From: Cheilinus undulatus
Lineage: Eukaryota; Chordata; Actinopteri; Labriformes; Labridae
Assembly: GCF_018320785.1 (NCBI RefSeq)
Contig: NC_054866.1
Span: 7,132,581-7,196,580, forward strand
Direction: 5' to 3'
Length of the DNA stretch: 64,000 nt
Shown here: piece by piece, positions 21,026 to 33,115 of the stretch
How the letters are laid out: each line of letters opens with the position of its first letter
How positions within the stretch are numbered: the first letter of the stretch is position 1
Notes under the pieces: generated by a model
Told to the model about the DNA's origin: nothing
Seen by the model: only the letters and a program-made list of their open reading frames with translations
The model's database searches: none
Made by a program: the position numbers and the translations under genes

Positions 21026-23565
21026 CTGCACACATCACCATGGTAACCAGCTGGTTAGAAAACACCTTGTTACATTTAATCATTTATAGTTTATTTCCTA
21101 ACGATTCATTCATCCATCAACGATTCCCCCCATGGACAACTCTTTTATTAACAATGTATCAATAAACCGTTCATTCTTTAACTGTCCATACATTAACCGC
21201 TCATGGTTGATTCATTTATGATTCATTCGTTAGAATCTATTTACTAACAGTTCATTTATTAATGATTTACTCAAGCCAGTTCATTCGTTAACTGTTAACT
21301 CATTAATGTACACTTATTACCGATTCATTGATCAACGGTTTATTGATAAATGCTTCCATCATTAAAGATTCATTCACAAGCAGTTCATTCTTCAAAGGTT
21401 TATTCATAAAAGATTCCTTTATTTACAGTTCATTCATCAACAATTAATTTATAAACAATTTAAAATTAAGAGTACGTTATAAATTCATTCATTTATGGTT
21501 CAGTCATTAAGGATTCACTTATTTGTGTTTACTCACTCATTTATTAATGATTATTCATTTATTAATGATTCATTCAATTATAGTTAATTCATTCATCAAC
21601 GATTCCTTCACTAAAGATTAATTTAATTAACGATTCCTTCATAAACAATTTATGTTTTAATGATTCCTTCATTACCAAATCATTCATTAACAATTTCTTA
21701 AATATGCAGTCTTTAACAATCTATTATTAAAGGTTCTGTTATTTATGATTCAATCATTTATGGTTTATTCTTTAATGAATTAATGATTAATTCATTAATG
21801 ATTCATTCACTAATGATCACTTACAGAGACAGCCCACCAGGCGCTTGTTCCCAATAGACGGGACAATGTGAGGGTCCTCTTTGGTTCCTGCATACTGTTT
21901 TGGCTTCAGGATGCTGTATGGGTCCTTCAAAATAAAAATTTAAAAAGTAGTAATAAACAAGGCTAAATCAACAACTTAAACCGAAATAACATTTTGGTAT
22001 ACCAAACAACAATAAACAATAAACTGAAAAACCTGCTATATGGGTCCTTTGAAACACAATTCATAATAAAACTAAACAACAATAAACAATGAACTTAAAA
22101 TCTGCTATGTAGGTCCTTTAAAATCAAATAATAATAATTATAAATGAAACTTAATGATCAACTTAAAACCTTCCTGATGGGCCTTTCAAAATAAAACTCA
22201 TAATAGTTATAAAGAACAATTCATGATCAAATTAACTTGCTGTGAGGGTCCAAAATAAAATACATGATAGATATAAACAGCACTTAATAATTAACTAAGA
22301 CATGCTGTTTGGGTTCTTCAAAATGTTAAATATCAAGACATTATCTTTTATATTTCTGATATCAAATTATTTAAACCGATAAAATTGATGATCCATTTTT
22401 AAACGTTGCTCTGCTTCAGCTGACTGTACAGCTCCTTTAGCATCAAATCAATATTTGAAACTATCTGTATCAATATTAAACTATTTAAAAACTAAGAATC
22501 ATTAATACTCTTTATTGATAATAGAAATAAATTGTTTGGGTCTGCTGTCACGGTCCTCTGTACTGAGCAACATTAAATAAACATTAAATGAATAAAATAC
22601 AGGTATATAACATAATTAACATCATATGTACTAAATACAATGGAGATCATATTTAAATACATACATTCATTGTATATTCAAACAGCATTCCATCAATATT
22701 TAGAATAAAATATACACATTATAAAAGTACTAAAGGAATACTTAGGATAAATTAGAGCTGAGTTGATTACCATTCCCTTTTTGAATGCCTGCAGAGCACG
22801 GCGCTCCAGTCCAGTCGCCTGCTCATCATCAGTCGGGATCCCTAAAACATTAAAAACATTAAATCATACAGATATCATTATGAATAATAAAAACACAAAA
22901 AAAACATTTAAACACTGAATAAAAAAACCTGACCCTTCACATTAAATCACATGGAACATTTTTAAACAGAGATATAAAATCTGCTATAAAAGTTGAAGTT
23001 CACCCCCACACCAGAGTCCGTTTGACCTTCAGCTTTTTTTTTTTTTAATTTCTCATTGAATGGAAGTTTTATTTGTCTCATTAAAAAAAAGTGAAATCAG
23101 ATTTTTAAGCCTTCTAATACTCATTGATCACAAAACACAGACTTCAAGGATAGGAATAAGCTATAACCTTTTAAATCAAATATGAAAGTTTGTGATACAC
23201 AGCAGACTGCGTGATGACGTCACATCATGGACGTGTTGTCTGATAGAAAGTGATCTGCGCAGTAGTAATCTATAAATACCCCTAAAATCAAACCTGAATA
23301 ATTGACTTTATTGTAAAAACCTGGCTGATTGAGGTCAGTTAGATTAAACTGCTGAATCCTGTGGCAGCTCTCTGACCTTATGGTAGTAATATTTTAACCC
23401 TATAAACTTTAATAAAGCTAATTTTGATATTAAGGCTCTCTGACCTCTTCCTGCAGACAGGAAACGGGGAAACGACCGAGCAGCAGCGTTGCTCCTCAGA
23501 TGAAAAGTTGCTGCAGTCGCCCTGGTTGCTGTCACAGCCCCGAGAAGAAGTGCACGCGCCGCCAT
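20913..23565 (-). CDS. cox5b: cytochrome c oxidase subunit 5B, complete gene (4 exons)
   Basis: This is a nuclear gene for a zinc-binding peripheral subunit of respiratory complex IV on the mitochondrial matrix side. Joining 23565-23445, 22841-22771, 21924-21825 and 21025-20913 (minus strand) gives 134 residues; the human protein has 129. The N-terminus [20 protein letters not shown] is rich in Ala, Arg, Ser and Thr and lacks acidic residues, a typical mitochondrial presequence. [20 protein letters not shown] and [11 protein letters not shown] follow, then the zinc domain: GCLCEEDN supplies two Cys and [11 protein letters not shown] the other two. The end is HHELPH. The start has a good Kozak context (acaacATGG). 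All introns are GT-AG and phases agree. Whether it is the a or b teleost paralogue is not decided. Confidence 0.95.
21026..21824 (-). repeat. cox5b: cox5b intron 3, filled with a TTCATT-type repeat
   Basis: Almost the whole 799-bp intron (about 21090-21820) consists of variants of attcattcattaacgattc on the + strand, an old tandem array with a loose period near 20-25 bp. No coding content. Confidence 0.8.
21825..21924 (-). CDS. cox5b: cox5b exon 3
   Basis: 100 nt. The acceptor is ttttgaag|gaccca and the donor ctct|gtaagt. It codes [20 protein letters not shown], then [13 protein letters not shown], including the first zinc-ligand Cys. Decayed copies of its acceptor and first bases occur in the intron before it. 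Confidence 0.93.
21912..22325 (-). repeat. cox5b: tandem array in cox5b intron 2 with exon-3 acceptor copies
   Basis: On the + strand the unit centres on a form of ctgtatgggtccttcaaaat followed by AT-rich sequence. The first copy is the real start of exon 3 plus its acceptor (21912-21933). Similar copies are at about 22034-22055, 22102-22122, 22172-22191, 22239-22253 and 22303-22323, mostly 65-70 bp apart. A very decayed one may lie near 21993. So the repeat unit seems to have included the splice acceptor. Confidence 0.75.
21925..22770 (-). other. cox5b: cox5b intron 2
   Basis: 846-bp AT-rich intron. The exon-3-proximal half is the tandem array above. The rest (22330-22770) is AT-rich with no recognised repeat or exon. 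Confidence 0.85.
22771..22841 (-). CDS. cox5b: cox5b exon 2
   Basis: 71 nt. The acceptor is ttttag|ggatcc and the donor atg|gtaatc. It codes [12 protein letters not shown] then [12 protein letters not shown], the conserved start of the mature protein. Confidence 0.9.
22842..23444 (-). other. cox5b: cox5b intron 1
   Basis: 603-bp intron, AT-rich, with a T-run near 23034-23045. It has no exon-like sequence. Confidence 0.85.
23445..23565 (-). CDS. cox5b: cox5b exon 1 (presequence)
   Basis: Forty codons plus one base, ending [10 protein letters not shown]. The donor is aagag|gtcaga on the minus strand. It codes the mitochondrial targeting presequence. The ATG overlaps a YY1-type motif (aacatggcggcg). 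Confidence 0.88.
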
Positions 23566-23740
23566 GTTGTCTCACTTTCAGGTAATTTTATAGACGGTGA
23601 CCTGACGCGATCAGCTGACCTCAGATAACCCGGCAGCTCGTGACCGACAGTACGGCGGACCAATCAGAGAGTAGCTGTGGACGTGCCGACCAATCAGAGC
23701 GAGACGATCCGCCCGGTTCAGTGAAACGGAAATAAAAATG
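23557..23740 (-). promoter_or_regulatory. cox5b: cox5b core promoter region
   Basis: A CpG- and GC-richer patch around the start codon. The YY1 motif (aacatggcggcg on the minus strand, 23568-23557) covers the ATG. Two ccaatcagag boxes lie at 23660-23669 and 23690-23699, 30 bp apart. A GC box (ccgccc) is at 23709-23714 and an ETS core (cggaa) at 23727-23731. YY1 and ETS/GABP control of COX5B is established in mammals, so the pattern fits. No TATA box was seen. Confidence 0.6.
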
Positions 23741-24689
23741 AAAATGTTACCCTCCAGATTAGAGGACTGATCAACACCGCATTTAAAGATCGAAATATTT
23801 AAATTTAAGATTACGTATTTGTTTATATCACTAACAGATACGTTGTTACTATTTATGTTCATTTAAAGTCGTCTTCTGACAAAATGTAAATTTATTTTGA
23901 TTTCAAAATGAATCCACATACTGATAAAGACAGACACATAAATGACTGCTTATGATAAAAGCTAATGTGACTAATATTCTTTTGATCAAGTTTTTAAAAA
24001 GGTTTTTTATTATATTCATATAAATGATGAATAATTTAAAGAATGGATTAAATGAAATAAATAATCAATGGCAGTTTAATGTTTATCATTTCTGTCAGTG
24101 ATTAACAGAAATCAGTAAAAAGTTTGGTTTTCTTTGAGCAGTCACACTTTATAACCAACAATCAAATCTTTATTTAAATTTAGAATCTATAAATAAAACC
24201 ATCTGTTGATGACCCCCCTGTCCTGGTTCTTCGTGCTCCCTCCTGAATCACGAGGGTCTTAAGACTCTGGGTGGAGCGCTGGCGCCATCATGTGGACTTC
24301 AGCGGAACTGCACTACCTGGATGCCCAGTAGCTCAGTGAGTAAGGTGATAATAAACTGATATTCACAGATGGAGAAAACGCTGTTTGAACCAGATCTTCC
24401 CTGTCAAACCAACTACAAATGGGTCAGAGAAAGTCTGGGAAAAGTCCTGGAAAATTATCTCTATGAGAGGAACAACCCAATGATTACTTTAATGGAGAAA
24501 GGCCTCATGCTGCTCTGCCCGAGACCTCCAAAAGGCAGTGGTGAAAAGAGTACACGACTATTGAGATCAAGTAAAAGTACAGTGCAGAAGAGGCACTTAC
24601 TTTACATTATTTTAAATTAAAGGATAGAACATAAAAGAAGGGGAAACTTTTGCCAAAACTAGTGCTAATGGGGATCCTAATAAAGACAA
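23741..24689. other. intergenic, nothing firm
   Basis: No gene recognised. An 83-codon open frame at 24369-24620 has no family resemblance. A tRNA-A-box-like phrase (tagctcagtgagtaaggt) at 24331-24348 lacks a matching B box. Confidence 0.4.
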
Positions 24690-25596
24690 AAACTTAGGGG
24701 AGCTTCACAAAGTGTGGAGGCTGGAGTCAGTGGATCAAGAGCCACCACACTGTCGGGTCCAAGAAATGGACTACAAGTGTTGTGTTCTCAGTGCCAAGCT
24801 ACTCCTGAACCGCAGACGTTGTTGTAGGTGTCTCACCTGGGCTAAGGAGAAACAGAACTGGACTGTTGCTCAGTGAAGTTTTCAGACAATCAGAGAGACC
24901 TAGAAAGTGCTTGAAGTCCAGTGTTTTCAGTTTCCATAGTCAGTGATGGTTTTGGGGGCCATGTCATCCACTGTCAGCCATCTAGCAGGAGATTTTAGAG
25001 GCCTTCATGCCTCCATCTGCTGAGAAGCTTTATTGAGATATTGAGATACTGATTCCTGTTCCAACAGGACTTGGCACCAAAACTACCAGTTACTGGTTTG
25101 CTGACTGTGGTACTGCTGTGTTTGATTTGCCAGCCAACTGGTCTGACCTGAACCCCATAGAGAAATATTAAGAGGAAGATGAGAGACACCAGACTCAACA
25201 ATCCAGATGAGCTGAAGCCTGCTATCGGAGCAACCTGGGCTTCAAGACCCCAGCAGTGCCACGGACTGATCGCCTACATGCTACATCACATAGATACTGT
25301 AATTTGTGCAAGAGGAGCTCCAACCAAGTACTGAGTGATAAACGAGCATCATTTTCCAGAAGATCAACATTTCTGTATTATAAATCATGTTTGGACTGAT
25401 GTTTTGTGATATTCTGATATTTCTGAGATAGTGGATTTTTGATTTTTATGAGCTGTAATCAAAATTTTAAAAAAGCCATTCAACATTTCACTTTGTATGA
25501 GATAAATCTAGGATATATGAAAGTTTCACTTTTTGAACTAAATCAGAGAAAAGACAAACTTTCATAATATCCTGATTTTTTAAGATGCACCTGTAT
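24690..25596 (+). mobile_element. Tc1-like transposon of a third lineage
   Basis: Degenerate + strand copy. It has cttcacaaagtgtggaggct, then the gggctaaggagaaacagaac region, the ccagcaaactggtctgacc-like DDE end (about 25130-25160, corresponding to a DLNPIE block), and the tail gatgcacctgta at 25584-25595. The transposase is broken by stops and deletions. A fragment of the same family is at 35400-35510, and a 3'-end relic lies near 27150-27245. Confidence 0.75.
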
Positions 25597-27085
25597 TATT
25601 ACATTTCTATGAACAGGGGATTACATTTTAAATTATTAGCTGTTATGTCATGCTGTATGGGGTTTTCTTTTAAAATGCATTTAAGTGCTTTTGTGTTTGT
25701 AATTCTGCCCAAACACAAGAGGGCAGAAGTACTCTGTCATAAAAGTTTTCATATTCTTCACATTTATTGATTAGACTGTCCTTCAGTTAAATGTCATTAC
25801 AGCGTCTTCGGGGGATCAGTAAGAAAAACAAAGGCTACATAGAAACACATTATTTTTATTTTGGGATTGGACAAGCAGCAGCTTTTACTAAAAACAAAAC
25901 TGGTCTGATATGATCACTGTAGGTGTGCTTCGATTATGAAATACACATCTAAAATTACTTCCAGTGATGAAGATTTCTATGCTAAATATAAACCAGGGGC
26001 CAAGAATAAATTATGCAGCATTAAAATAAAACCTTAACCACAACAGAAAGGTCCAAGCCCCTCAAAAGTCGTCATGCCAAGCAAGCAATAGGAAGGTAGA
26101 AATAGGTAGCGCTTCCCCATGTGGGCACCAGAGGTACTGCATGTGGGCCACTAGAGGTCATTCACAACAAAAACACGACCAGAAGTTTTTACTAATGTCA
26201 CCTTTTAATAATTTTTGTCATCTGATGTATACAAGTGGTGTCATAGTTGAACTGGCGTTGGATTAACTGGTGACATACCATTCTACTATGCCACTCACTT
26301 CCTGGTTTTAGGAATTTATCAGTGTCTTCATAGACAGTAACTCTATGAGGAGTGAGTCTCCTGGGCCAAAAGGAAAACTTGTGTTCATGTGACTTTGAAA
26401 ATGATCAAAATTAATATTACTCTGTGACCTCTGAAACACTTACCAAGTAATGTGTCATGTGATGTTGTGAAGCGTTTTTTTGTTATCCCCAGATGGTATT
26501 CAGGTCCCAAAGTGGGCTGCAGCATACTTGAGACTGCCGTAGACAAACTGAAACAATGATGTGTTAAAATGGCATGAAGTAGAGCACAGGTTTAGCTCAG
26601 CTGATGGAGCAGGCACTCAGGAACTACAAGTCTGCAGGCAGGCTTGCCTGCAGATTTGGCTGGGCCCCTGACAATAATGAATGGCCCCTCCCCAGTTGTG
26701 ATGTATTGATATCAATGGATGGTGCTGGATATGTAGAATTGGTGCTTTCAGCCTGGCTATCTGCTGGCTCATTTTGGAGCTGAAAAGTTTGTCGAACTAT
26801 TATTGAGACTGATTTTGAAGGCCTTTATTTGTGCCTCTTTAACCACTCTTTCAGCCTTTTTTTGCCATTTTAATCAATTTGGCACACACATTTCTATGTT
26901 TCTCACTGGCGAATCCATCTCAAAAAGCTCCTGTCTGAACCGTTTGGGCCTGGTTAGAAGGCGACAGGACCAATCAGTGACGAGGGGCAGTACTTTCGGG
27001 CGTGGTGGAGTCGAGACATAAGCAAGCAGCAACAAGAGGCCGGTGCAATTATGGTGGAAGAGATTAGCGTGGATGCAGCTAAAGC
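25597..27085. other. intergenic, no gene recognised
   Basis: It contains a tRNA-like A-box phrase (ttagctcagctgatggagca, 26592-26611), which may be a SINE head, but no convincing B box follows. A weak CTCF-like word (ccactagaggtc) is near 26149. Otherwise nothing. Confidence 0.4.
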
Positions 27086-28679
27086 GCCAGTTTCAGTGTG
27101 CATTTCCATTCTGAAATAGACAGCACTTTCCATGTAAATCATCAGGATTAAAACAAAAAAGTCTTGAATGTTTCACTTTGAGATGAATGTAGAATATATT
27201 AAAGATTAGCTTTTTGAAGTAAATTGAAGGAAAAAACAAACTTTTGCACAACTTATACTTGAAATGTGCTTTTATAATTAAAGAGTGACTTGACTTAAAA
27301 AATACACATGGAGAATAAAATGCAAGAAAATGTAAAATTCTCAGAACCATATTTTAAAAGTTTGATCATTAGAAAAGACAAAGAAAAGGGTCACAACCTT
27401 TCGGATCCATGTGCTTCCTGCAGCCAAAATAAAGCACCTGCAGCCAAAATAAAGCACCTGCAGTAGTTATCCCACTTACACTTAATAGGGTTGGAATTGG
27501 CAGCCTGCATATCTGGTTCCTGTTTACATCAGCCTCGGCTCCATGAGACCAGGGGAAAAATAACAAGCAAAGGCCAAGAGCATTTGTTTCCCACTGATCT
27601 CAGGTTCCTCCTTGTATTTTTTTTTTTTTTTCGAGTGTCCTAGTACATCTTTTCCTCTTCAATCCTCACTTGACATATCAGAATATGTAAATCAGTCTTG
27701 TGGTTGCCTGTGAGTCGGGTGTCAACGTAGAGGGGTGGTGTCATGTGGCTTGGGTGGATGCTGAGGCAGGATGTGGTGGGGGGGCCTGGTGTCAGCAATG
27801 TCAGGTTCAGCTTCCTGTGGCCTAATCATTTCAGTATGGGGGCTCGGAGGAGATTGGCCAGCCTCTGTTCAGCTCTGCAGGGCCGCAGCTACAGACTTAT
27901 CCATGTCATGCAACCCTCACCCTACCTCGTTTGGTGCCTGACAACACTCAAGTAATCATAGGCGAGGTAAAGCCCCCGTGCCCCCACCCACTTCTCCAGC
28001 TCTGAGGCCATAAATATTAAAGACTGGCCTTAAGTATTGGGAGGAGGGAGGGGAAGATGTCAGGGAGGGGAAGATGTCAGGGAGTGGAAGGGGAAAGAAG
28101 GACACAAGGATGAGGGGCGGGGAGCGGGGCCCGGGTGATTTCACAGTCTAACTATTATAACCTGAGGAAAGGAAATCTAGACTGTTGGGATGCAGAAGTG
28201 GAGCAGGAGGCAGACAGAGAGGAAAGAGAGAGAGGAAAGAGAGAGAGAGAGAGAGAGAGAGAGGAAAGGAGAATGACCTGAGAGAAGTAGACAAAACCAT
28301 GTCAGAAATCACAGTCTATTAACGTTATGTTGCTCTGTGGTGAAAATGTCATTCTGTAGAGCTATAAAAAGTTCGGTAAGAAAGTCTGACTACAGACCGT
28401 CCATCCCTGATGGCCACTCTCACGGAACGTTAATTTCCGAGAACAGAAATGCTATAATTTGCTGGTGCAATGCATTTCCCATTCAAGTTTTTTTTGAAAA
28501 ATCAGTTTTATTCATCAACAAAATCTCGCAGTTACATTCAGAAAAAAAAAGTTTCAGACATTACAGACCGAGCAACATTTCATAAATAAAACAGAGAAAA
28601 AGTTCAGAGGTCTATTCTGGGAATAAATTAAGTATAGGCCCGTTTTAGAAGAAGTGACATAAACGCTGGCTTGCTTCAG
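27086..28679. other. intergenic, simple repeats and a Tc1-like 3' relic
   Basis: At 27150-27245 there is a relic resembling the 3' end of the 24.7-kb Tc1-like family. A T-run is at 27618-27631 and a GA-rich microsatellite at 28213-28265. No gene found. Confidence 0.45.
28213..28265. repeat. GA-rich microsatellite
   Basis: agagaggaaagagagagag-type repeat, imperfect (GA)n with GGAAA interruptions. Confidence 0.85.
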
Positions 28680-29770
28680 CTTTGTTAGCTTTAGATTGAG
28701 CTAGCTATGGTGGCAATTTGATTAGTATGCATAAGCCAGTGTAGCTAAGTAAACTTTAGCTATGTTAGCTTTCACAAAAACATAGCTGAAGCTAACATAG
28801 CTATGCTAGCAATGCAATTAATGTGACTACTAAATTAGCATTAGCACACTGAGCTTCAGCAAACATAGTTAAAGCAAACATGGCAATGTAGCTTATGAAG
28901 CTGCTTTGTGAGCTTAGCTTTGGCTTTATACCTATATTAGGTACATGTCTTTGTCAGCTATGCAGCTATGTTATCTGCATAGCTATATAGGTTTATTGGG
29001 TACGTAGCTTTATCAGCTATGTAGCTATACTATCTATGAAGCTATGTTATTTAAGTTAGCCACATTAGCTATGTAGCTTTGTTTGCTGCATAGTTTTGAT
29101 AGCTGAGTGTTACTGTTATCTATTGTCGCTAACATAGCTGCTTTGTGAAATTAGCTTATGCTACATTAGCTATATTGCTAACAAAGCCATGGAGCTCTGT
29201 TATCTTTTGTAAACATGGCCAAAGCTAATGCTATGAAGATCATGTAGCTGCTTTGGGAACTAAGCTTTAGCTTTATACCTATGTTAGCTATATAGCTTTG
29301 TCAACTACACCGCTACTTTATTTACATAGCTAATGTAGCTACTTTGTGCGCTCGACTTTGGCTATATTAGCAATGTAGACAACAAACCAAGGAGCTCTGT
29401 TATCTGTAGCAAACATAGGTAAAGCTAATGCTTCGAAGTGTATTTAATTGCTTTGTGAGCTAAGCTTTAGCTATGGACCTGCTTTATAGCTCTGTCAGCT
29501 ACATCGCAACATTATTTACATAGCTAATATAACTGCTTTGTGAGCTTTGCCTTAGCTACATTAGTTAGGTAAGCTAGGCTAGTTACATATCTTCATTAGC
29601 TATGTAGCTTTTTTACTCAATTGCAATGTTGTCTACTTAGCTAACATAGCTGCTTTGTGAGCTTAGCTTTATCTACATTAGCTACATAGCTAACAAAGCT
29701 CTGTAGCTCTGTTATCTACATAGCTTATGCAGCCAATGGAGCTATGTAAGCTTCGTTCGCTGCGTTAGGA
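28680..29770. repeat. large TAGCTA-rich degenerate repeat block
   Basis: About 1.1 kb built from phrases such as gctatgttagc, aacatagctgctttgtgagc, ctacattagctacatagc and agctctgttatc. Longer units recur; for example, tgctttgtgagcttagcttt appears near 28901, 29524 and 29651 with changes. It contains no open frame of interest. Confidence 0.75.
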
Positions 29771-32689
29771 TATTTTCTTGGAGGATGAGCTTTTTTCCTG
29801 TAAGCAGACTGTTTATTCAGGTTTGTTAGATGTTTGGTTTTCAGGTTTTGCAGGTTGGGTTTTTAAACTTTTGGTATCTTAACGGTTAACTTTAACTTTA
29901 CCCCAACACTAACAGGAAGTTTAATCCAGTTTTATTCTGAAAGTTCAGTGTGTATTTCCACTCTGAAATAGACAGCATCTGTGATGATCTGTCTGTGAGG
30001 GTGGGCTTTACAGATTTAATTTACACTCAAAACTGCACTCACTGATTACATTTACATGCATACTTACAAAAGATCATTATTTGATTTTAGACGTGAACAC
30101 TTAACTAGTCATGCATATCTCCTGCTGTTTTGTGCCTTTGCAAGCTGTAAAGAGATGCATTAAAATAAGTTGTTCACTTGGTATGTTTGAGTTTAGACAA
30201 ATGGAGAAGGGCCTCATGGTTCTGAGCCTGGGGTCTTTGCACGACTAAAACTAAATATTACACTATAGACAGATTCCTATGAAGGGAATGAGTGAGTGAT
30301 ACTGGACTCATGAAGGAAAGCTTCTGTCTATTTTTGCCCTCAGAGATGCTGTGAAATGTACCGACCAAATACTAAAGAAAATTCAAAGGCCTGCAACCAG
30401 ACCCATTGGGGAAGTTTCTGAGCACAGGACTGAACAGTGCAGCACACAAAAAAGAAGGTTGCAGGCAGCACAGCGAGAGGAGGTAGAATGAGAGGAGGTG
30501 CTAGCTTTATATGAAATCAAGACTCAAAGTATGAAGTCCTTGAGCCTCCACTGCCTCCAGCCAGCTCCCACTTTGGTGTTTTGCCTTCATTTATGGCTCA
30601 AAACATCAACTTGGAAAGACCTAAAACGGTTTCCAAGCCCCTGTATGATCTCCCACACTGAAAACATGTAGCAAGCGCTCTGTGCCTTCCCTTCAGCCAA
30701 GGATTAGGGGGGGTGTGAGGCTTTGTCTGCTCTGAAACTGTCAAAAATAGATTTGCAAATATTGACTTCAACCATGATAGAGCAGTTATTAAGTTGTTTC
30801 TACAAAGGTCTTTCAATAAGAAAAGCATGCATAGTCCTTTTTGGGGGTTTTATCAGTGAAACAATTCAGATCTATGGTTTCACTAACACGTGGAGGTATA
30901 AACCAGGAGGCTTTGACCTAAATCTTGATTGATTTTAAGTTATTGGAACTAAATTAAGATTCCCTCGAATTTTATAATGTATGTTTTTTTATGGTTTTAA
31001 ACATTGCACTTCCTCTGTAAAGTGGCTGTTATTGTTGTTGCCAAAACAAAACCTACATGAGGCACAAGAGACATGACATAATTTTACTGGCTATGTTAAA
31101 ACAACCCTACTGGTCGTCCCTCAGTTGGAGACTGTGGAGGAACAAGGCTGAAGCTTTGTGAACTCAGCAGGAAGGCCGCCATCTTTCACTCTCAACTGAA
31201 GCCCTTTGCTGTTGAAGGGATCAAGGATCTGGACTGTCCAAAGAAGCATTCCTGAGCTGTGATGACATGGAGGAAAACAGGGAGAAAACATCAACCAGTT
31301 GTAAATTAGAGCTCCAGACCAGGATCTAAAAATATGTGCTTTTAAACTTAGCTTTGCCACAGCTCCAATTTCAGCTTTCCCTCACTCAGCGAGTCTTTCT
31401 TAATGTTCCTAAAGTATAAAGTTGAACTTGTTCTATCATATTTATGGGAGAACGGCTGTGGCCTTCTAGTTGTATTAAATGTAGTCTTCTGAGCACTTAA
31501 AGTGGAAGCATTCACCTTTTGATGCATTCACACACTTATTAAGTGCTTAAAACTAAAATGAATATACACTTATACATCATTGGCCAACCTTAATAATTTC
31601 AGTAACTTGCCTGAGCAATCAAAGACACATCCATACAAGAGACACTTGAAAAAAAGAGGATGGACAACAATGATAGAAACCTTGCATGTTTAGAAATATT
31701 GACTTTATTAATCTAACATTAATCTAACACAGAAAAAATTATATTGATGTAGGCTGGCATTTGTGTACAATGCATTCTGGGTAGTGACCAGTAGTAAAGT
31801 GATATCGACAGTTGCTGTTACAGGTTACAAACGGCAGATGTTGTTGTTGGATAAAACTCATGCCGAGGCGGGTGGGTAGAAAAGCAGAAGTAAAGCTTTC
31901 AGTAGGTCTATTTGTTCTTGTTTTAAAAAAACATTACTGATAAAGCTGCTGCTATACTGTAGCTACGTTTGAGCTCATCACTATTGTATGTTGCCAGGCA
32001 ATCAGAGTAGTTAGCAGCAGGAAAGATGCACTCTTGAGTTATATCTTTGAATTGTAGTTTTATTTTACAATTAGGTTGACAATATATGTTGAAATCTATG
32101 ACAACAAGAAGATGGATGGTCCAGGACACCTTTGAGAGAAAGAATGGGAAATTTCCATCAAGAAAAACACAGAAAGGATGAAAAAGAAGACCTCAGTCTC
32201 AACTACTCCTGGCTAGCTTAAAAGCTAACAACAACTGCCAGTAAACTGCCTGATCATCAGGAGACTACTGAATGCTACCTTCTGAGGTCGCATGGGGAGG
32301 TGTGTACGAACACAGCGCCCTGGCGCTCCATCACTAGCAGCAAAACAAAGCCCTACACTTACACCAGAACTGATTCTGTGTATACCAGACTGCTTCATGG
32401 ACTACTGCAAAGGAAGCGTGTCCACAGAGTTTACATCTTTCCCGACGGAGATTGTCTGAAGAATGGGACACTGGGAGACTGACGGGAGGAGGATGTGGAG
32501 CAGCACCACACTTACAACTTGCAGTCAGGTGGGGAGGAGGCAGAGACGACGTTGTGCGAGAAGGCGGGAGCAGGGCAAACAAGCCAGGCTGCAGGCTAGG
32601 CTAAGAGCGGCCCCACACAAACCTTTACCATACCAAGCATCTTTCTTGTGGGTGCCTGCTCAGCAGGATGGATGACGTGAGGCTGTGAT
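29771..32689. other. intergenic, no gene recognised
   Basis: Mostly unique-looking sequence. The phrase tttccactctgaaatagaca (29955-29974) is shared with about 27105-27124, a short dispersed relic. Open frames here are short and lack splice or family support. Confidence 0.4.
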
Positions 32690-32694
32690 TTTCT

Positions 32695-32722
32695 TTCTTT
32701 CTATCTATCTATCTATCATCAG
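32695..32722. repeat. (CTAT)n microsatellite
   Basis: Short run of ctat repeats preceded by ttctttctttc. Confidence 0.8.
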
Positions 32723-32919
32723 CAGCCATTGCTATCGGCTTCATGTACAACTAAACCCAACCGTGGCTTCTGCCCCATTCTCCTTAAATGATTCTGATTG
32801 GTCAGGTCCATTTTCAGAGCTGGCACAATGGTTTCAGATTGGAGCTTTGCAAGATGGATTTGCCTGATGACAGGCATGGAATCTGGTCTGTCCAACTGCT
32901 TTGCAGAGGTTAGGTTTAG

Positions 32920-33115
32920 GGGCAGCAGTAGCTCTGTCTGGAAGGGCTTGGGCTGGGAATCGGGGGGGTCGTCGGTTTAAGTCCCAGTCGGACTATATCT
33001 GGACTTTGGTGTGGTAGCTGATAGACTTTTGCCAGGTCACTTCCTGCGTACTGTTGAAGTACTCTTGAGCAAGGTACTGAACCCCCAACATCTCACCGCA
33101 GCGCTTAGTATGCAA
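32920..33115 (+). mobile_element. tRNA-derived SINE
   Basis: The tRNA-like head has an A-box-like segment (gtagctctgtctggaagggc, 32928-32947) and a B-box-like segment (ggtttaagtccc, 32974-32985). The body has cttgagcaaggtactgaacc (33064-33083), a motif typical of abundant fish SINEs. No intact tRNA fold was seen, so it is a retroposon and not a tRNA gene. Confidence 0.75.

Noticed and set aside
24331..24348. Possible tRNA gene (tagctcagtgagtaaggt)
   Set aside because: Only an A-box-like phrase; no acceptor or T arm.
24369..24620. 83-codon frame starting MEKTLFEPDLPCQTN
   Set aside because: No homology recognised, no exon signals, adjacent to transposon DNA. A partial phrase resembles 30180-30240, so it is probably repeat-derived.
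26592..26640. tRNA-like A box (ttagctcagctgatggagca)
   Set aside because: No B box at the right distance and no cloverleaf. At most a SINE head.
31765..31790. ZNF143-like phrase gcattctgggtagtgacc
   Set aside because: Matches only half of the known 18-20 bp site and has no nearby gene start.
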